A stretch of DNA of 19,256 nt, from NCBI GenBank assembly GCA_946481585.1, contig CAMLOF010000024.1:1-19256 (forward strand), written 5' to 3'. Within the stretch, counting starts at the first letter, position 1. Each line of letters begins with the position of its first letter. A program made the translations under genes and the position numbers. This document shows positions 7,133-14,540 of the stretch, piece by piece. The DNA comes from an uncultured Macromonas sp. Lineage in GTDB: Bacteria; Pseudomonadota; Gammaproteobacteria; Burkholderiales; Burkholderiaceae. The notes under the pieces were generated by a model that saw only the letters and a list, made by a program, of their open reading frames with translations, made no database searches and was not told the origin of the DNA.

Positions 7133-7855
7133 TTGAAGGTCGAGCAGTTGCGGTTGGACAAGGTCAAAGCCCTGCTGGCGCAGGCTGGCTGGCCCCTGCC
7201 CGAATGCCAGCCCGGCCAGGAAGCCGCGTTTGTGCAGACCTTGCTCGACGCGCTGTGCGACCTCTCATCGCGTGACCCTCTCACGGGCCTGATGAACCGC
7301 CGTTCGCTCATGGTGACGCTGGAGCAGGAGCTGGACCGAGTGGCCCGCTCGGGCGATGCGGCCTTGCTGTTGATGGTGGACATTGACCACTTCAAGCACG
7401 TTAACGATACGCATGGGCATGTGGCCGGAGACGCTGTCATCCGTGCAGTCAGCCAGGCCTTGCTGGATTGCGTACGCCCCATGGACACGGTGGGCCGTTT
7501 TGGTGGCGAGGAGTTCGCGATCGTCTTTCCGAACTGCCCGCCAGCATTCGCTGCTGTCGTGGGGGAACGTATCCGGGCCCGGGTCCAGGCGCTGCTGATT
7601 GACGTTGCAAGCCATCCGCCGTTGAAAGTCACCGTCAGTTGCGGCGGGGCGTTTGCCCCACCCTGGTTGCGCACCACGCCCTTGTCGTGGGTGGAGCGCG
7701 CAGACGCGCAGATGTACCTGGCCAAGGCCGCTGGGCGCAATACGGTGGCCATCGAGCCTCAAGCCATCAGCGAAGTCAGCGCCGAAGAAAAGGGTCTGTT
7801 GTTCGGATTGAATCCGCCGGACCCGCTTATGATCCACGATCAGGCCGACCAATGA
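7133..7855 (+). CDS. GGDEF diguanylate cyclase
   Basis: A soluble 240-residue protein that should make c-di-GMP from two GTP. A short N-terminal region of about 45 residues with no recognised sensor precedes a complete GGDEF domain starting DPLTGLMNRRSL. MVDIDHFKHVNDTHGH carries the metal-binding Asp. The active loop is RFGGEEF with GGEEF at 124-128. An intact I-site, RPMD (115-118), stands five residues before it, so product inhibition is expected. A tail of about 35 residues follows the domain. The start is TTG at 7133, supported by GAGGA 9 nt upstream; no ATG or GTG lies close by in frame. The stop overlaps the next gene's ATG by 4 nt (ATGA), so the two are translationally coupled. It is the first gene of a three-gene operon with an FlhG-like ATPase and an HDOD protein. 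Confidence 0.93.
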   Translation: MKVEQLRLDKVKALLAQAGWPLPECQPGQEAAFVQTLLDALCDLSSRDPLTGLMNRRSLMVTLEQELDRVARSGDAALLLMVDIDHFKHVNDTHGHVAGDAVIRAVSQALLDCVRPMDTVGRFGGEEFAIVFPNCPPAFAAVVGERIRARVQALLIDVASHPPLKVTVSCGGAFAPPWLRTTPLSWVERADAQMYLAKAAGRNTVAIEPQAISEVSAEEKGLLFGLNPPDPLMIHDQADQ

Positions 7856-8754
7856 CGTCGGCAGTCAAACCCGCAACGATGAACGCACCTTCCTCTGCCA
7901 TGACCCAGCCCGCCCCCGAGGCGCCCGGGCCACTGTTCAGTCCGGCCAAGGGCAAGGTGGTGGCTATCACCAGCGGCAAGGGTGGCGTGGGCAAGACGTT
8001 TGTTTCCGCCAACCTTGCAGCGGCCCTCACGCGGCGTGGCCTCAAAGTCCTGGTGCTGGATGCCGATCTGGGCTTGGCCAACCTCGACGTCGTTCTCAAC
8101 CTCTATCCCAAGATCACGTTGCACGACGTGTTCACCGGCAAGGCCACGCTGGACGACGCCATCCTCAAGGCGCCGGGCGGTTTCTCCGTCATCCTGGCGG
8201 GCTCCGGACTGGTGGAGTATTCACGCCTCTCCCCCGAGGTGCGCGACGACTTCCTCAACCTCATGAGCGAGGTGGTACCGCGTTTTGACGTGGTGCTGCT
8301 CGACACGGGGGCCGGCATCTCTGACGTGGTGCTGTTTGCGTTGTCGCTGGCGTCCGAGATTCTGCTCGTCGCCACGCCCGAGCCGACTTCCCTGACCGAC
8401 GCCTACGCCACCATCAAAGTGCTGGCCACGCAACAGCAGCGGCAACAGATACGTCTGATCGTCAACCAGGCCGTGCGGCCTGGCGACGGCAAAACCATCA
8501 CCAACCAGTTGCAGACGGTGTTGAACCGTTTTGTCGGAAACCAGGTGCAAAAGCCTGCCGATGCGCGGCCCGGGCTGCCTTCGGGCGTTCGGCTGGTCCA
8601 CATGGGCGACATTCCGTCTGATCAGTCGGTGAAGGACGCGGTCATGCGCCGCCAGCTCCTGATGGTGCACACCCCCGGCTCGCCCGCAGCCCTGGCGGTA
8701 GGGCAGATTGCCGGGCGGCTGGAAGAAACGGTCATCTCCCCAGACAGGGGGTGA
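7852..8754 (+). CDS. Orphan FlhG/MinD-like P-loop ATPase
   Basis: A 300-residue member of the SIMIBI MinD/ParA/FlhG ATPases, which dimerise on ATP and position structures or regulators in the cell. It shows the deviant Walker A SGKGGVGKT at 41-49, with both the signature lysine K43 and the P-loop K48. The switch I region is LDADLGLANLD and Walker B is VVLLDTGAG. The C-terminal GDIPSDQSVKDAVMRRQ resembles FlhG. The N-terminus of about 35 residues is rich in Pro and Ala and lacks the DQA..LR motif by which flagellar FlhG stimulates FlhF. No flhF or fliA is adjacent, so this is a paralogue, not the flagellar number regulator. ATG 7852 overlaps the upstream stop (ATGA), and its own stop overlaps GTG 8751 of the next gene. 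An inferred role is placing or regulating the neighbouring cyclase and HDOD protein. Confidence 0.88.
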   Translation: MTSAVKPATMNAPSSAMTQPAPEAPGPLFSPAKGKVVAITSGKGGVGKTFVSANLAAALTRRGLKVLVLDADLGLANLDVVLNLYPKITLHDVFTGKATLDDAILKAPGGFSVILAGSGLVEYSRLSPEVRDDFLNLMSEVVPRFDVVLLDTGAGISDVVLFALSLASEILLVATPEPTSLTDAYATIKVLATQQQRQQIRLIVNQAVRPGDGKTITNQLQTVLNRFVGNQVQKPADARPGLPSGVRLVHMGDIPSDQSVKDAVMRRQLLMVHTPGSPAALAVGQIAGRLEETVISPDRG

Positions 8755-8756
8755 GC

Positions 8757-10346
8757 ATGGATTTGCCAGACCGCCCTGCCGAGGCACAGCCGCTGCGGGA
8801 GCCGCTGGCGGACCTGGGTGACGCCACGGTGGCCAACCCGATCCTGCGCGCGCTGCTGGACCGCATGCGCGACAGGAGCGACTTCCCGGCCATGTCGGCG
8901 CAGATCGTCAAGGTGCTGCGCATTGCCAGCAACGAGAACGAGAGCCTCAACAGCCTGACCAGTTCGATCCTTGAGGATGTGGCGCTGACGCACAAGCTGC
9001 TCAGGCTGGTCAATTCCGCGCGTTATGCCCACCTGGGTGGAGAAATCAGCACCGTTTCCCGTGCTGTCAGCCTGATCGGGTTTTCCGAAGTGCGTTGCGT
9101 TGCCATGAGCCTTGTGATGCTGGAGCACATGCACGACAAGGCGCACGCCGAGCAGCTGAAAGACGAATTCCTGCGGGCCATGTTTGCTGGCACGCTGGCA
9201 GCGGACTTGTGCCTGTCTGCTGCGGAACATGAGGAAGCGTTCCTCGGGACGGTCTTCCAGAACCTGGGGCGTTTGCTGGCGGAGTTTTATTTCCCGGCCG
9301 AGGCGACGCGTGTGCGTTCTGCTTTGGCCGAAGGGCGGCAGAACGAAGAGCAGGCTTCGCTGCGCGCGCTGGGCCTGAGCTACGAGTCTTTGGGCCTGGG
9401 TGTGGCCCAGTTGTGGCGCTTGCCGCAGCACATGCAGCGCCTGATGCAGCACAAGCAAGGGCAACCGCCCAGCCGCCAGCCTGTTGATGCAACCGAGCGT
9501 TTGCGCTGGATAGGTGCAGCTGCCCACGAGTTTGCCGATGCCTTCATGCGCCACGAACGGCAGGCTTGGCCTGCCGAGCTGGAGCGCCTGGGCGCCAGGT
9601 ATGCGCCGTGCCTCGGCCACGACAGGGCTCGGCTGGGGCAGTTGGCCATGCAGGCACGCACCAAGCTTGCTGCCATGGTGCAGGCGCTGGATTTGACCGT
9701 TTCCCGCGATTCTCTGGCGGCGCGCCTGATCGATATGCCGGAGCCGTCTGCAGAGCAAAAAGATGGGCTTGGTGCCTACGCCTTGGAGCCCGTCGAGGGC
9801 TCAGGCGGTGATGCACCGCAGGCGGTTGAAACACCCATGGCCCTGCTAGCCAAAGGTGTGCAGGACGTGACACAGGCCATGGTGGAAGGACTTGCACTTA
9901 ACGACGTGCTGCGCATGGTGCTGGAGACCATGTACCGTGCCTTGGGCATGCAGCGTGTCGTGCTGTGCCTGAAGGACGCAACGGGGGATCAGCTCAGCGG
10001 CCGTCTGGGTTTGGGTCATGAGGCCAGTCGCGTTGCGCGTTTGTTCCGTGTGCCGCTGCAGTCGTCGGAGCTGTTGTTCAGCGCGGTCTGCGTGAAGGGG
10101 CTGGACACGCACATTCGCGACGCGTCGGCCGCCAATGTGGCGTCGCGCCTGCCCGACTGGTACAGGCGCGACGTGAACGCCCCCGCCTTTCTGCTCCTGC
10201 CCATGCACTTCAAGGGCAGCCCTTTTGGTTTGATCTACGCAGATCGTGCAACGGTGGATGCCGCTGGCCTGCAGGAGCAGGAACTGGCTCTGCTGCGCAC
10301 CTTGCGCAACCAGGCCGTGATGGCCTTCAGGCAGGCCCGCTCCTGA
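8757..10346 (+). CDS. HDOD-GAF signalling protein
   Basis: A cytosolic protein of 529 residues. The HDOD domain (about 35-235), a helical output or scaffold related to HD phosphohydrolases, shows FPAMSAQIVKVLRIA, ILEDVALTHKLLRLVNSARY, ISTVSRAVSLIGFSEVR and FLGTVFQNLGRLLAEFYFP. The catalytic HD pair is absent, as is usual for HDOD. A middle linker leads to a C-terminal GAF domain (about 363-525) with MYRALGMQRVVLCLKD and APAFLLLPMHFKGSPFGLIY. ATG 8757 follows an AGGGGG site (8746-8751) by 5 nt; GTG 8751, which overlaps the previous stop, is the alternative. It is the last gene of the cyclase/ATPase operon, and its stop lies 9 bp from the convergent ligase gene. HDOD proteins commonly act in c-di-GMP, motility or stress control; the partner here is unknown. 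Confidence 0.88.
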   Translation: MDLPDRPAEAQPLREPLADLGDATVANPILRALLDRMRDRSDFPAMSAQIVKVLRIASNENESLNSLTSSILEDVALTHKLLRLVNSARYAHLGGEISTVSRAVSLIGFSEVRCVAMSLVMLEHMHDKAHAEQLKDEFLRAMFAGTLAADLCLSAAEHEEAFLGTVFQNLGRLLAEFYFPAEATRVRSALAEGRQNEEQASLRALGLSYESLGLGVAQLWRLPQHMQRLMQHKQGQPPSRQPVDATERLRWIGAAAHEFADAFMRHERQAWPAELERLGARYAPCLGHDRARLGQLAMQARTKLAAMVQALDLTVSRDSLAARLIDMPEPSAEQKDGLGAYALEPVEGSGGDAPQAVETPMALLAKGVQDVTQAMVEGLALNDVLRMVLETMYRALGMQRVVLCLKDATGDQLSGRLGLGHEASRVARLFRVPLQSSELLFSAVCVKGLDTHIRDASAANVASRLPDWYRRDVNAPAFLLLPMHFKGSPFGLIYADRATVDAAGLQEQELALLRTLRNQAVMAFRQARS

Positions 10347-10355
10347 TCCATTCGT

Positions 10356-12002
10356 TCACTTGCCTTGCGCACGTTGGCGCAGCACATAGCGCTGCAGTTT
10401 GCCGGTCTCGGTGCGTGGCAGCTTGTCCAGAAACTCGATCTCGCGCGGGTACTTGTAAGGTGCCAAGGTAGCCTTCACGTGTTCCTGTAGCGCCTGCACC
10501 AAGGCTTCGTCACCGGTGTGGCCGGGCTTGAGCACGCAGTAGGCCTTGACGATCATGCCGCGCTCTTCGTCGGGCTGGCCGACCACGCCGCACTCTGCTA
10601 CGGCGGGGTGGCGCATCAGTGCGTCCTCCACTTCCGGGCCGCCCACGTTGTAGCCTGCGGTGATGATCATGTCGTCGGCCCGCGCCTGGTAGAAGAAGTA
10701 GCCGTCGGCGTCCTGCACGAAGGCGTCGCCGGGGTAGTTCCAGCCGTGGCGCACGTAGTTGCGCTGGCGCTCATCGTCCAGGTAGCGGCAACCCGTGGGG
10801 CCAGCCACGGCGAGTTTGCCCACTGTGCCGCGCGGCACTTCGTGGCCGTCGTCGTCCACCACCTTGGCCTGGTAGCCCGGTACCACCTTGCCAATGGCGC
10901 CGCGCCGCACTGCGCCGCCCGCTGACGATATGAAGATGTGGAACATCTCGGTGGCGCCGATGCCGTCGAGCATTTCGATGCCGGTGGCTTCCTTCCAGAG
11001 CTGGCGCGTGGCGTCGGGCAGGCCTTCGCCAGCGCTCACGCAGATGCGCAGGCTGGGGATGCCGTGCTCGCGGGCAAACGGAGCCATTTGCCGGTAGAAG
11101 GTGGGGGCGGTGTAGCACACCGTCACTCCATGGCGCGCCAGGGTGTGCACCATGTTTTCGGGCGTGTAGGGGCCTGGCGGAAAGTACACCGATGCGCCCG
11201 CCCACATGGGGAATATCAGCAACCCGCCCAGGCCAAACGTGAAGGCCAGCGGGGGCGAGCCTGCCACGATGTCTTCGGGTTGCAGCCGCAGCACGTGGCG
11301 CGGCCAGGTTTCGCAGGCGGCCAGCAAGTCCAGGTGGGTGTGCACGGCGGCCTTGGGCTTGCCTGTGGTGCCCGAGGTGAAGGCCAGCAGGGCGATGTCG
11401 GTGGCGGCGGTGGGGCAGGGCGCGAACGCCGTGGGGTGCCGGGCGGCGCGTTGCTCGAGTGAACCGGGGGCGTCTGCCGCACCGTTGAAGGTGACGATGG
11501 GCAGGGGTGCGTCCAGCGTGCTGGCTGCAGTTTGCAGTTCGTTGATCAGGCGCTCGTCGCACAGGGCCACGGCGGGGCGGGCCTTGACGAGGATGTCACC
11601 CAACTCTTTGGCGCGCAGCAGCGGCATGGTGGCCACGGCTACCAGACCGGCCTTGACCACTGCAAGCCAGGCCAGGGCCATGGTGATGGAGTTGCCACCG
11701 CGCAGCAGCACGCGGTTGCCGGGCTCCAGCCCCAGTTCATCGATCAGTAAATGGGCCATGCGGTTCACCTCGTCCAGCGCCTGGGCGTAGGTGAGCAGAC
11801 GGTCGTCGCTGCGCAGCAGGGGGCGGCTGCCCCAGCCCCGGGTGTGGACGGCTTCGTCCAGCAGGCGCGCCACCAGGTTCAACTGGGGCGGAAACTGCAA
11901 CTCGGGCAGGTTGTAGACCAGTTGCGGCCACTGGTCGTCCGGGGGAAGGCGGTCGTGTACGTAGCGGTCGGTCTGTGCACTCCTGGCGGGGGCGACGGTC
12001 AT
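10356..12002 (-). CDS. Benzoate / 2-aminobenzoate-type CoA ligase (acyl-adenylate family)
   Basis: An ANL-superfamily enzyme of 548 residues that should activate an aromatic acid with ATP and CoA. It carries the P-loop TSGTTGKPKAAVHTH (near 208), the aromatic-ligase segment PPLAFTFGLGG, the A5 motif DGIGATEMFHIF, WNYPGDAF, the hinge motif QARADDMIITAGYNVGGPEVE, and PRTETGKLQR with the catalytic lysine K535. The length and the GATEMFHIF segment fit the benzoate/2-aminobenzoate-CoA ligase group better than acetyl-CoA or fatty-acid ligases; the exact acid is inferred. ATG 12002 has AAGGAG 8 nt upstream. It lies 37 bp downstream of a MarR regulator on the same strand, and the two are very likely one operon. 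No ring-opening or ring-reducing genes are in the window. Confidence 0.88.
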   Translation of the reverse strand: MTVAPARSAQTDRYVHDRLPPDDQWPQLVYNLPELQFPPQLNLVARLLDEAVHTRGWGSRPLLRSDDRLLTYAQALDEVNRMAHLLIDELGLEPGNRVLLRGGNSITMALAWLAVVKAGLVAVATMPLLRAKELGDILVKARPAVALCDERLINELQTAASTLDAPLPIVTFNGAADAPGSLEQRAARHPTAFAPCPTAATDIALLAFTSGTTGKPKAAVHTHLDLLAACETWPRHVLRLQPEDIVAGSPPLAFTFGLGGLLIFPMWAGASVYFPPGPYTPENMVHTLARHGVTVCYTAPTFYRQMAPFAREHGIPSLRICVSAGEGLPDATRQLWKEATGIEMLDGIGATEMFHIFISSAGGAVRRGAIGKVVPGYQAKVVDDDGHEVPRGTVGKLAVAGPTGCRYLDDERQRNYVRHGWNYPGDAFVQDADGYFFYQARADDMIITAGYNVGGPEVEDALMRHPAVAECGVVGQPDEERGMIVKAYCVLKPGHTGDEALVQALQEHVKATLAPYKYPREIEFLDKLPRTETGKLQRYVLRQRAQGK

Positions 12003-12039
12003 GGCGGGGTCTCCTTCATGCGGGTCGCGCAGGCAGCGG

Positions 12040-12516
12040 CTAACGGCTGGCTTGCTGCTGTTGCTTGACCTTGCCGAGCAGGCGGTAGAGCTGTTCCATG
12101 TCGCGTGCGCTCAAGCCTTCGAAGGCCTCCACTATCCAGGCCTCATGCACGCGGGCCATGTTGGCAAAGGCATCGTGCCCGGCCGGGGTCAGACGCACGC
12201 GGAAGGCACGGCGGTCGCCTTCCACACCCAGGCGTTCCACCAACCCTTCTGCCACCAGCTGGTCGGTAATGCCGGTGACGTTGCCTCCCGTCACCATCAG
12301 CCTGTGCGAGAGCTCTTTCATCTTCAGCCCTTCGGGGTGGCGCTCCAACTGGGCCATCAGGTCGAAGCGCGGCAGCGTGGTGTCGAACTGCTCGCGCAGG
12401 CCCGTGCGGATTTTTTTCTCGACGAGCTGGGCGCAGGTGAGCAGCCGCAACCACAGGCGCAGCGATTCAGGGTGCTCGCTGTGCACGCGGGCTTCGAGGT
12501 CCAGGGGCGTCTCCAT
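12040..12516 (-). CDS. MarR-family transcriptional regulator
   Basis: A 158-residue winged-helix DNA-binding protein. The helix-turn-helix (about 48-95) includes LMAQLERHPEGLKMKELSHR and MVTGGNVTGITDQLVAEGLV. The wing has the family's D-R-R pattern, GDRRAFRVRLTPAG. MarR proteins bind palindromes as dimers and release DNA on binding phenolic or aromatic acyl ligands. Being directly upstream of a CoA ligase gene (37 bp gap, same strand), it probably represses this operon and responds to the aromatic acid or its CoA ester; that is inference from context. ATG 12516 is the first start; no strong ribosome binding site is visible, only CACCCCC just before the ATG. The AT-rich stretch upstream is the likely promoter and operator. 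Confidence 0.92.
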   Translation of the reverse strand: METPLDLEARVHSEHPESLRLWLRLLTCAQLVEKKIRTGLREQFDTTLPRFDLMAQLERHPEGLKMKELSHRLMVTGGNVTGITDQLVAEGLVERLGVEGDRRAFRVRLTPAGHDAFANMARVHEAWIVEAFEGLSARDMEQLYRLLGKVKQQQQASR

Positions 12517-12534
12517 GGGGGTGGTTCGTGGATA

Positions 12535-12572
12535 TTGAAGGTCAATTATTTTAGATTTGAATCAATTCTGTA
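12535..12572 (-). promoter_or_regulatory. AT-rich promoter/operator region upstream of the marR-ligase operon
   Basis: In a high-GC window this stretch is strikingly AT-rich. It contains two TCAATT copies (12542-12547 and 12562-12567, plus strand) 20 bp apart, and a GAAT-CA-ATTC inverted repeat (12559-12568). On the minus strand AATAAT within it resembles a -10 hexamer, but the matching -35 (TTACAG, 17 bp upstream) is poor. MarR genes usually autoregulate from such a site, so this is the best operator candidate. Confidence 0.45.
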
Positions 12573-12580
12573 AGTCTTCG

Positions 12581-12617
12581 CATCGGCGAGGGAGCGGGTT
12601 TACCCGCAACGCCGATG
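12581..12617. repeat. Nested hairpin in the 5' region of the DUF1840 gene
   Basis: CATCGGCG (12581-12588) pairs exactly with CGCCGATG (12610-12617). Inside it GCGGG (12594-12598) pairs with CCCGC (12603-12607) around a TTTA loop. No T tract follows on either strand, so it is not a clear terminator. It lies 62 bp before the DUF1840 start and 64 bp from the divergent marR start. It could be an RNA structure or a protein site. Confidence 0.5.
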
Positions 12618-12679
12618 TGTATCTGCGCAGTGCGTGCCAAAATGACTCGCAGGGCCATTGCCTGCGAAAGGAGAAGACC

Positions 12680-13003
12680 ATGCTCTACCGTTTCAAGTCC
12701 AAGGCCACAGGAGACGTGGTGATGCTGGAGCCCAACGGCAAGCGGGTGCTGGAGATCCTGGGCAAGGATCCCGCGGCACCGGGCATCATCCTTCTGGAGC
12801 AGATGCCGGGTGCTATAGACGCGCTCAAAGCGGCAGTGGTGCAGGAAGAGGCCGAACACGAACGGCAGAAGCAGGAAGCGCAGGCCAATGGCGAAGATGA
12901 ACCTGAAGCTGAACGTGTGAGCCTGCGCACCCGCGTGGCGCCCTTCATCGATATGCTCAATCACTGCATGCGCGAGCGCTGCGAGGTCGTCTGGGGCGTT
13001 TGA
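12680..13003 (+). CDS. DUF1840 family protein
   Basis: A small soluble protein of 107 residues. The start MLYRFKSKATGDVVMLEPNG and the following GKRVLEILGKDPAAPGIILL match my recollection of DUF1840, a family common in betaproteobacteria with no assigned function. The middle (about 55-80) is a highly charged, Glu- and Gln-rich stretch, probably helical. The C-terminal SLRTRVAPFIDMLNHCMRER is also helical in character. ATG 12680 is preceded by AAAGGAG with a 6-nt spacing, a strong site. The gene stands alone on the plus strand, divergent from marR, with a nested hairpin upstream. Its stop is 17 bp from the convergent 125-residue ORF. Existence of the gene is well supported; its function is unknown. 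Confidence 0.88.
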   Translation: MLYRFKSKATGDVVMLEPNGKRVLEILGKDPAAPGIILLEQMPGAIDALKAAVVQEEAEHERQKQEAQANGEDEPEAERVSLRTRVAPFIDMLNHCMRERCEVVWGV

Positions 13004-13020
13004 CTGCTGCTCTGGCTGGC

Positions 13021-13398
13021 TCAGAGAGCGTTCATGAAGGTGTGCAGGAAGTGCCGCAGGGATTGACCCGGTTCGCAACCGAGAGCCCTGGCCTGCCGGT
13101 TGACGTGGCTGATGGTGCCGCTTTCCAAGGTGCTGGATGCCTGGCCTATGCAGGCGCTGGTGTGTGAAACGGTGCATGCCGCCAAACCGGCTTCTTCCAG
13201 AATATCAAGCGCCGCAATGCCAGCACGGTCCTTGCCCACGCCTGCGTCGTTGAAGACGCTCAGCAGTGGCCGCGCGGCTACGGCGTAGCGGCTCACACTG
13301 CGGCCGCCATGTGAGCCTGAAACAGCTATGCACCCAGCATCTTTTGGTGTGAGCTGTGTGATCGTGTCAATGACGAGCAGTGGGGGTGGCTTCGGCAT
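13021..13398 (-). CDS. Unrecognised conserved-looking protein, 125 residues
   Basis: I do not recognise a named family. The protein looks real: it is well-ordered alpha/beta sequence with glycine-rich motifs GSHGG (near 28-32), LSVFNDAGVGKDRAGI (near 46-61) and a run near 77-100 with SHTSACIGQASSTLE and GTISHVN. These look like ligand- or active-site segments of a Rossmann-like fold. There is no signal peptide or membrane segment. ATG 13398 begins only about 10 nt after the hairpin of the terminator that ends the Bug receptor gene and has no ribosome binding site; no other ATG, GTG or TTG lies within the first dozen codons. It shares its strand with the Bug receptor and may depend on read-through. 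I have an impression of similar proteins beside Bug receptors in related genera, but cannot confirm it here. Confidence 0.68.
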   Translation of the reverse strand: MPKPPPLLVIDTITQLTPKDAGCIAVSGSHGGRSVSRYAVAARPLLSVFNDAGVGKDRAGIAALDILEEAGLAACTVSHTSACIGQASSTLESGTISHVNRQARALGCEPGQSLRHFLHTFMNAL

Positions 13399-13401
13399 GC
13401 G

Positions 13402-13445
13402 GAAAAGAAAATACCACCTTCCTGCCCAGGCAGGAGGTGGTATTT
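13402..13445 (-). terminator. Strong intrinsic terminator after the Bug receptor gene
   Basis: AAATACCACCT (13409-13419), one bulged T, and CCTGCC (13421-13426) pair with GGCAGG (13429-13434) and AGGTGGTATTT (13435-13445), giving a 17-bp stem. On the minus strand the stem runs into TATTTTCTTTTCC, so it should terminate transcription 28 nt after the receptor stop. On the plus strand only three Ts follow, so termination there is weaker. Confidence 0.87.
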
Positions 13446-13473
13446 ACGCGAGGTCAGCGGGGGAAGGCTGGTG

Positions 13474-14457
13474 TCAGTCGGCGTACTGGCCAGCGGCCTC
13501 GATCACCGTCTTGAGCTTGTTGGTCTGGTCCACCACGAAGGCCTTGTGACCTTCAGGGGTAACACGCTTGTCCTTGACCACGATGGCGCCCAGCGCGGCT
13601 TGCTTCTTGATGAATTCCGGGTCTTTCAGCGATGCCTGCAGCGCGTCGTTGATCTTCTTGATGACAGGTGCCGGGGTGCCCTTGGGCGCGTACATGCCGT
13701 GCCAGATGGTCAGGTTGAAGTCTTTCAGGCCCATTTCCTGCAGGCTGGGGTAATGCTTGAGCAGGGGGTGGTCGCTGAGCGGCTTGGGCGTGGTCACGGC
13801 ATAGGCCTTGACGCGGCCGCCTTCGATCTGGCTGGTCGTGTTGGTGGTCTGGTCGCACATCACGTCCACGGTGCCTGCGATCAGGTCGTTCATGGCAGGG
13901 GCCGTGCCGCGGTAGGCAATGGTGGACATGGACTTGTCCAACTTGACGGCGTATTGCCACATCAGACCGCACAGGTGCGAAGCAGAGCCCAGACCGGCGT
14001 GAGCCAGGTTGAGTTTGCCGCCGTTGGCGCGGATGTAGTTCTCGAAGTCGCGGTAGGTGTTGGCGGGGATCTTGGGGCTGCCGATCAAGGTCATGGGCAC
14101 GTCGTTGATCATGCCCAGGTACTCAAAGTCTTCCAGCGGTTTGTACTGCAGGCGGCGGTACAGGCTGGCGGTGGCGGCCATGCCGATGTGCCAGACCAGA
14201 ATGGTGTGGCCGTCCGGTGCGGCGCGGGCTACCTTGGTGGCGCCGATGGTTCCGCCTGCACCCGCAGCGTTGTCCACCACGATGGTGGCGTTGTTCAGGT
14301 GCTTGCGCATGGTTTCGGCCAGTTGGCGGGCCACGGTGTCGGTGGGGCCTCCTGCAGCAAAAGGCACCACGAAGGTGATGGGCTTGCTGGGGAAGTCCTG
14401 CGCCATCGCGCCCACGGCTGTGGTGGCGGCCAATGCAAAGGTCAGAAGTTTCTTCAT
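13474..14457 (-). CDS. Bug/TctC-family periplasmic solute receptor
   Basis: A periplasmic binding protein of 327 residues in the tripartite-tricarboxylate-transporter receptor family, which is greatly expanded in betaproteobacteria and binds carboxylates and other small acids. The start is a signal peptide, MKKLLTFALAATTAVGAMA, cleaved before QDFPSKPI. Family hallmarks follow: PITFVVPFAAGGPTDTVAR, VVDNAAGAGGTIGATKVARA, APDGHTIL, and AYRGTAPAMNDLIAGTVDVM. ATG 14457 has AGGAG 6 nt upstream; the 19-residue upstream extension lacks sense as a signal peptide. No TctA/TctB membrane genes are in the window, so this is an orphan receptor. It lies 83 bp after the phenylacetate-CoA-ligase-like gene on the same strand and is followed by a strong terminator. 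The substrate is unknown; an aromatic or carboxylic acid fits the context. Confidence 0.93.
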   Translation of the reverse strand: MKKLLTFALAATTAVGAMAQDFPSKPITFVVPFAAGGPTDTVARQLAETMRKHLNNATIVVDNAAGAGGTIGATKVARAAPDGHTILVWHIGMAATASLYRRLQYKPLEDFEYLGMINDVPMTLIGSPKIPANTYRDFENYIRANGGKLNLAHAGLGSASHLCGLMWQYAVKLDKSMSTIAYRGTAPAMNDLIAGTVDVMCDQTTNTTSQIEGGRVKAYAVTTPKPLSDHPLLKHYPSLQEMGLKDFNLTIWHGMYAPKGTPAPVIKKINDALQASLKDPEFIKKQAALGAIVVKDKRVTPEGHKAFVVDQTNKLKTVIEAAGQYAD

Positions 14458-14540
14458 CGGTGTCTCCTGGTTGAAACGTGAGCCCATCTTAGGTGGGGGG
14501 CACCTGAAGTCCATACCAGAAACTACGTAGATGAATACCC

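Noticed and set aside
6964..7752. 262-codon minus-strand open frame over the cyclase gene
   Set aside because: Ser- and Arg-rich shadow without motifs, opposite a clear GGDEF domain.
13471..14481. 336-codon plus-strand open frame antisense to the Bug receptor
   Set aside because: Its Gly-, Val- and His-rich composition is typical of antisense frames; the minus strand encodes a clear receptor with a signal peptide.
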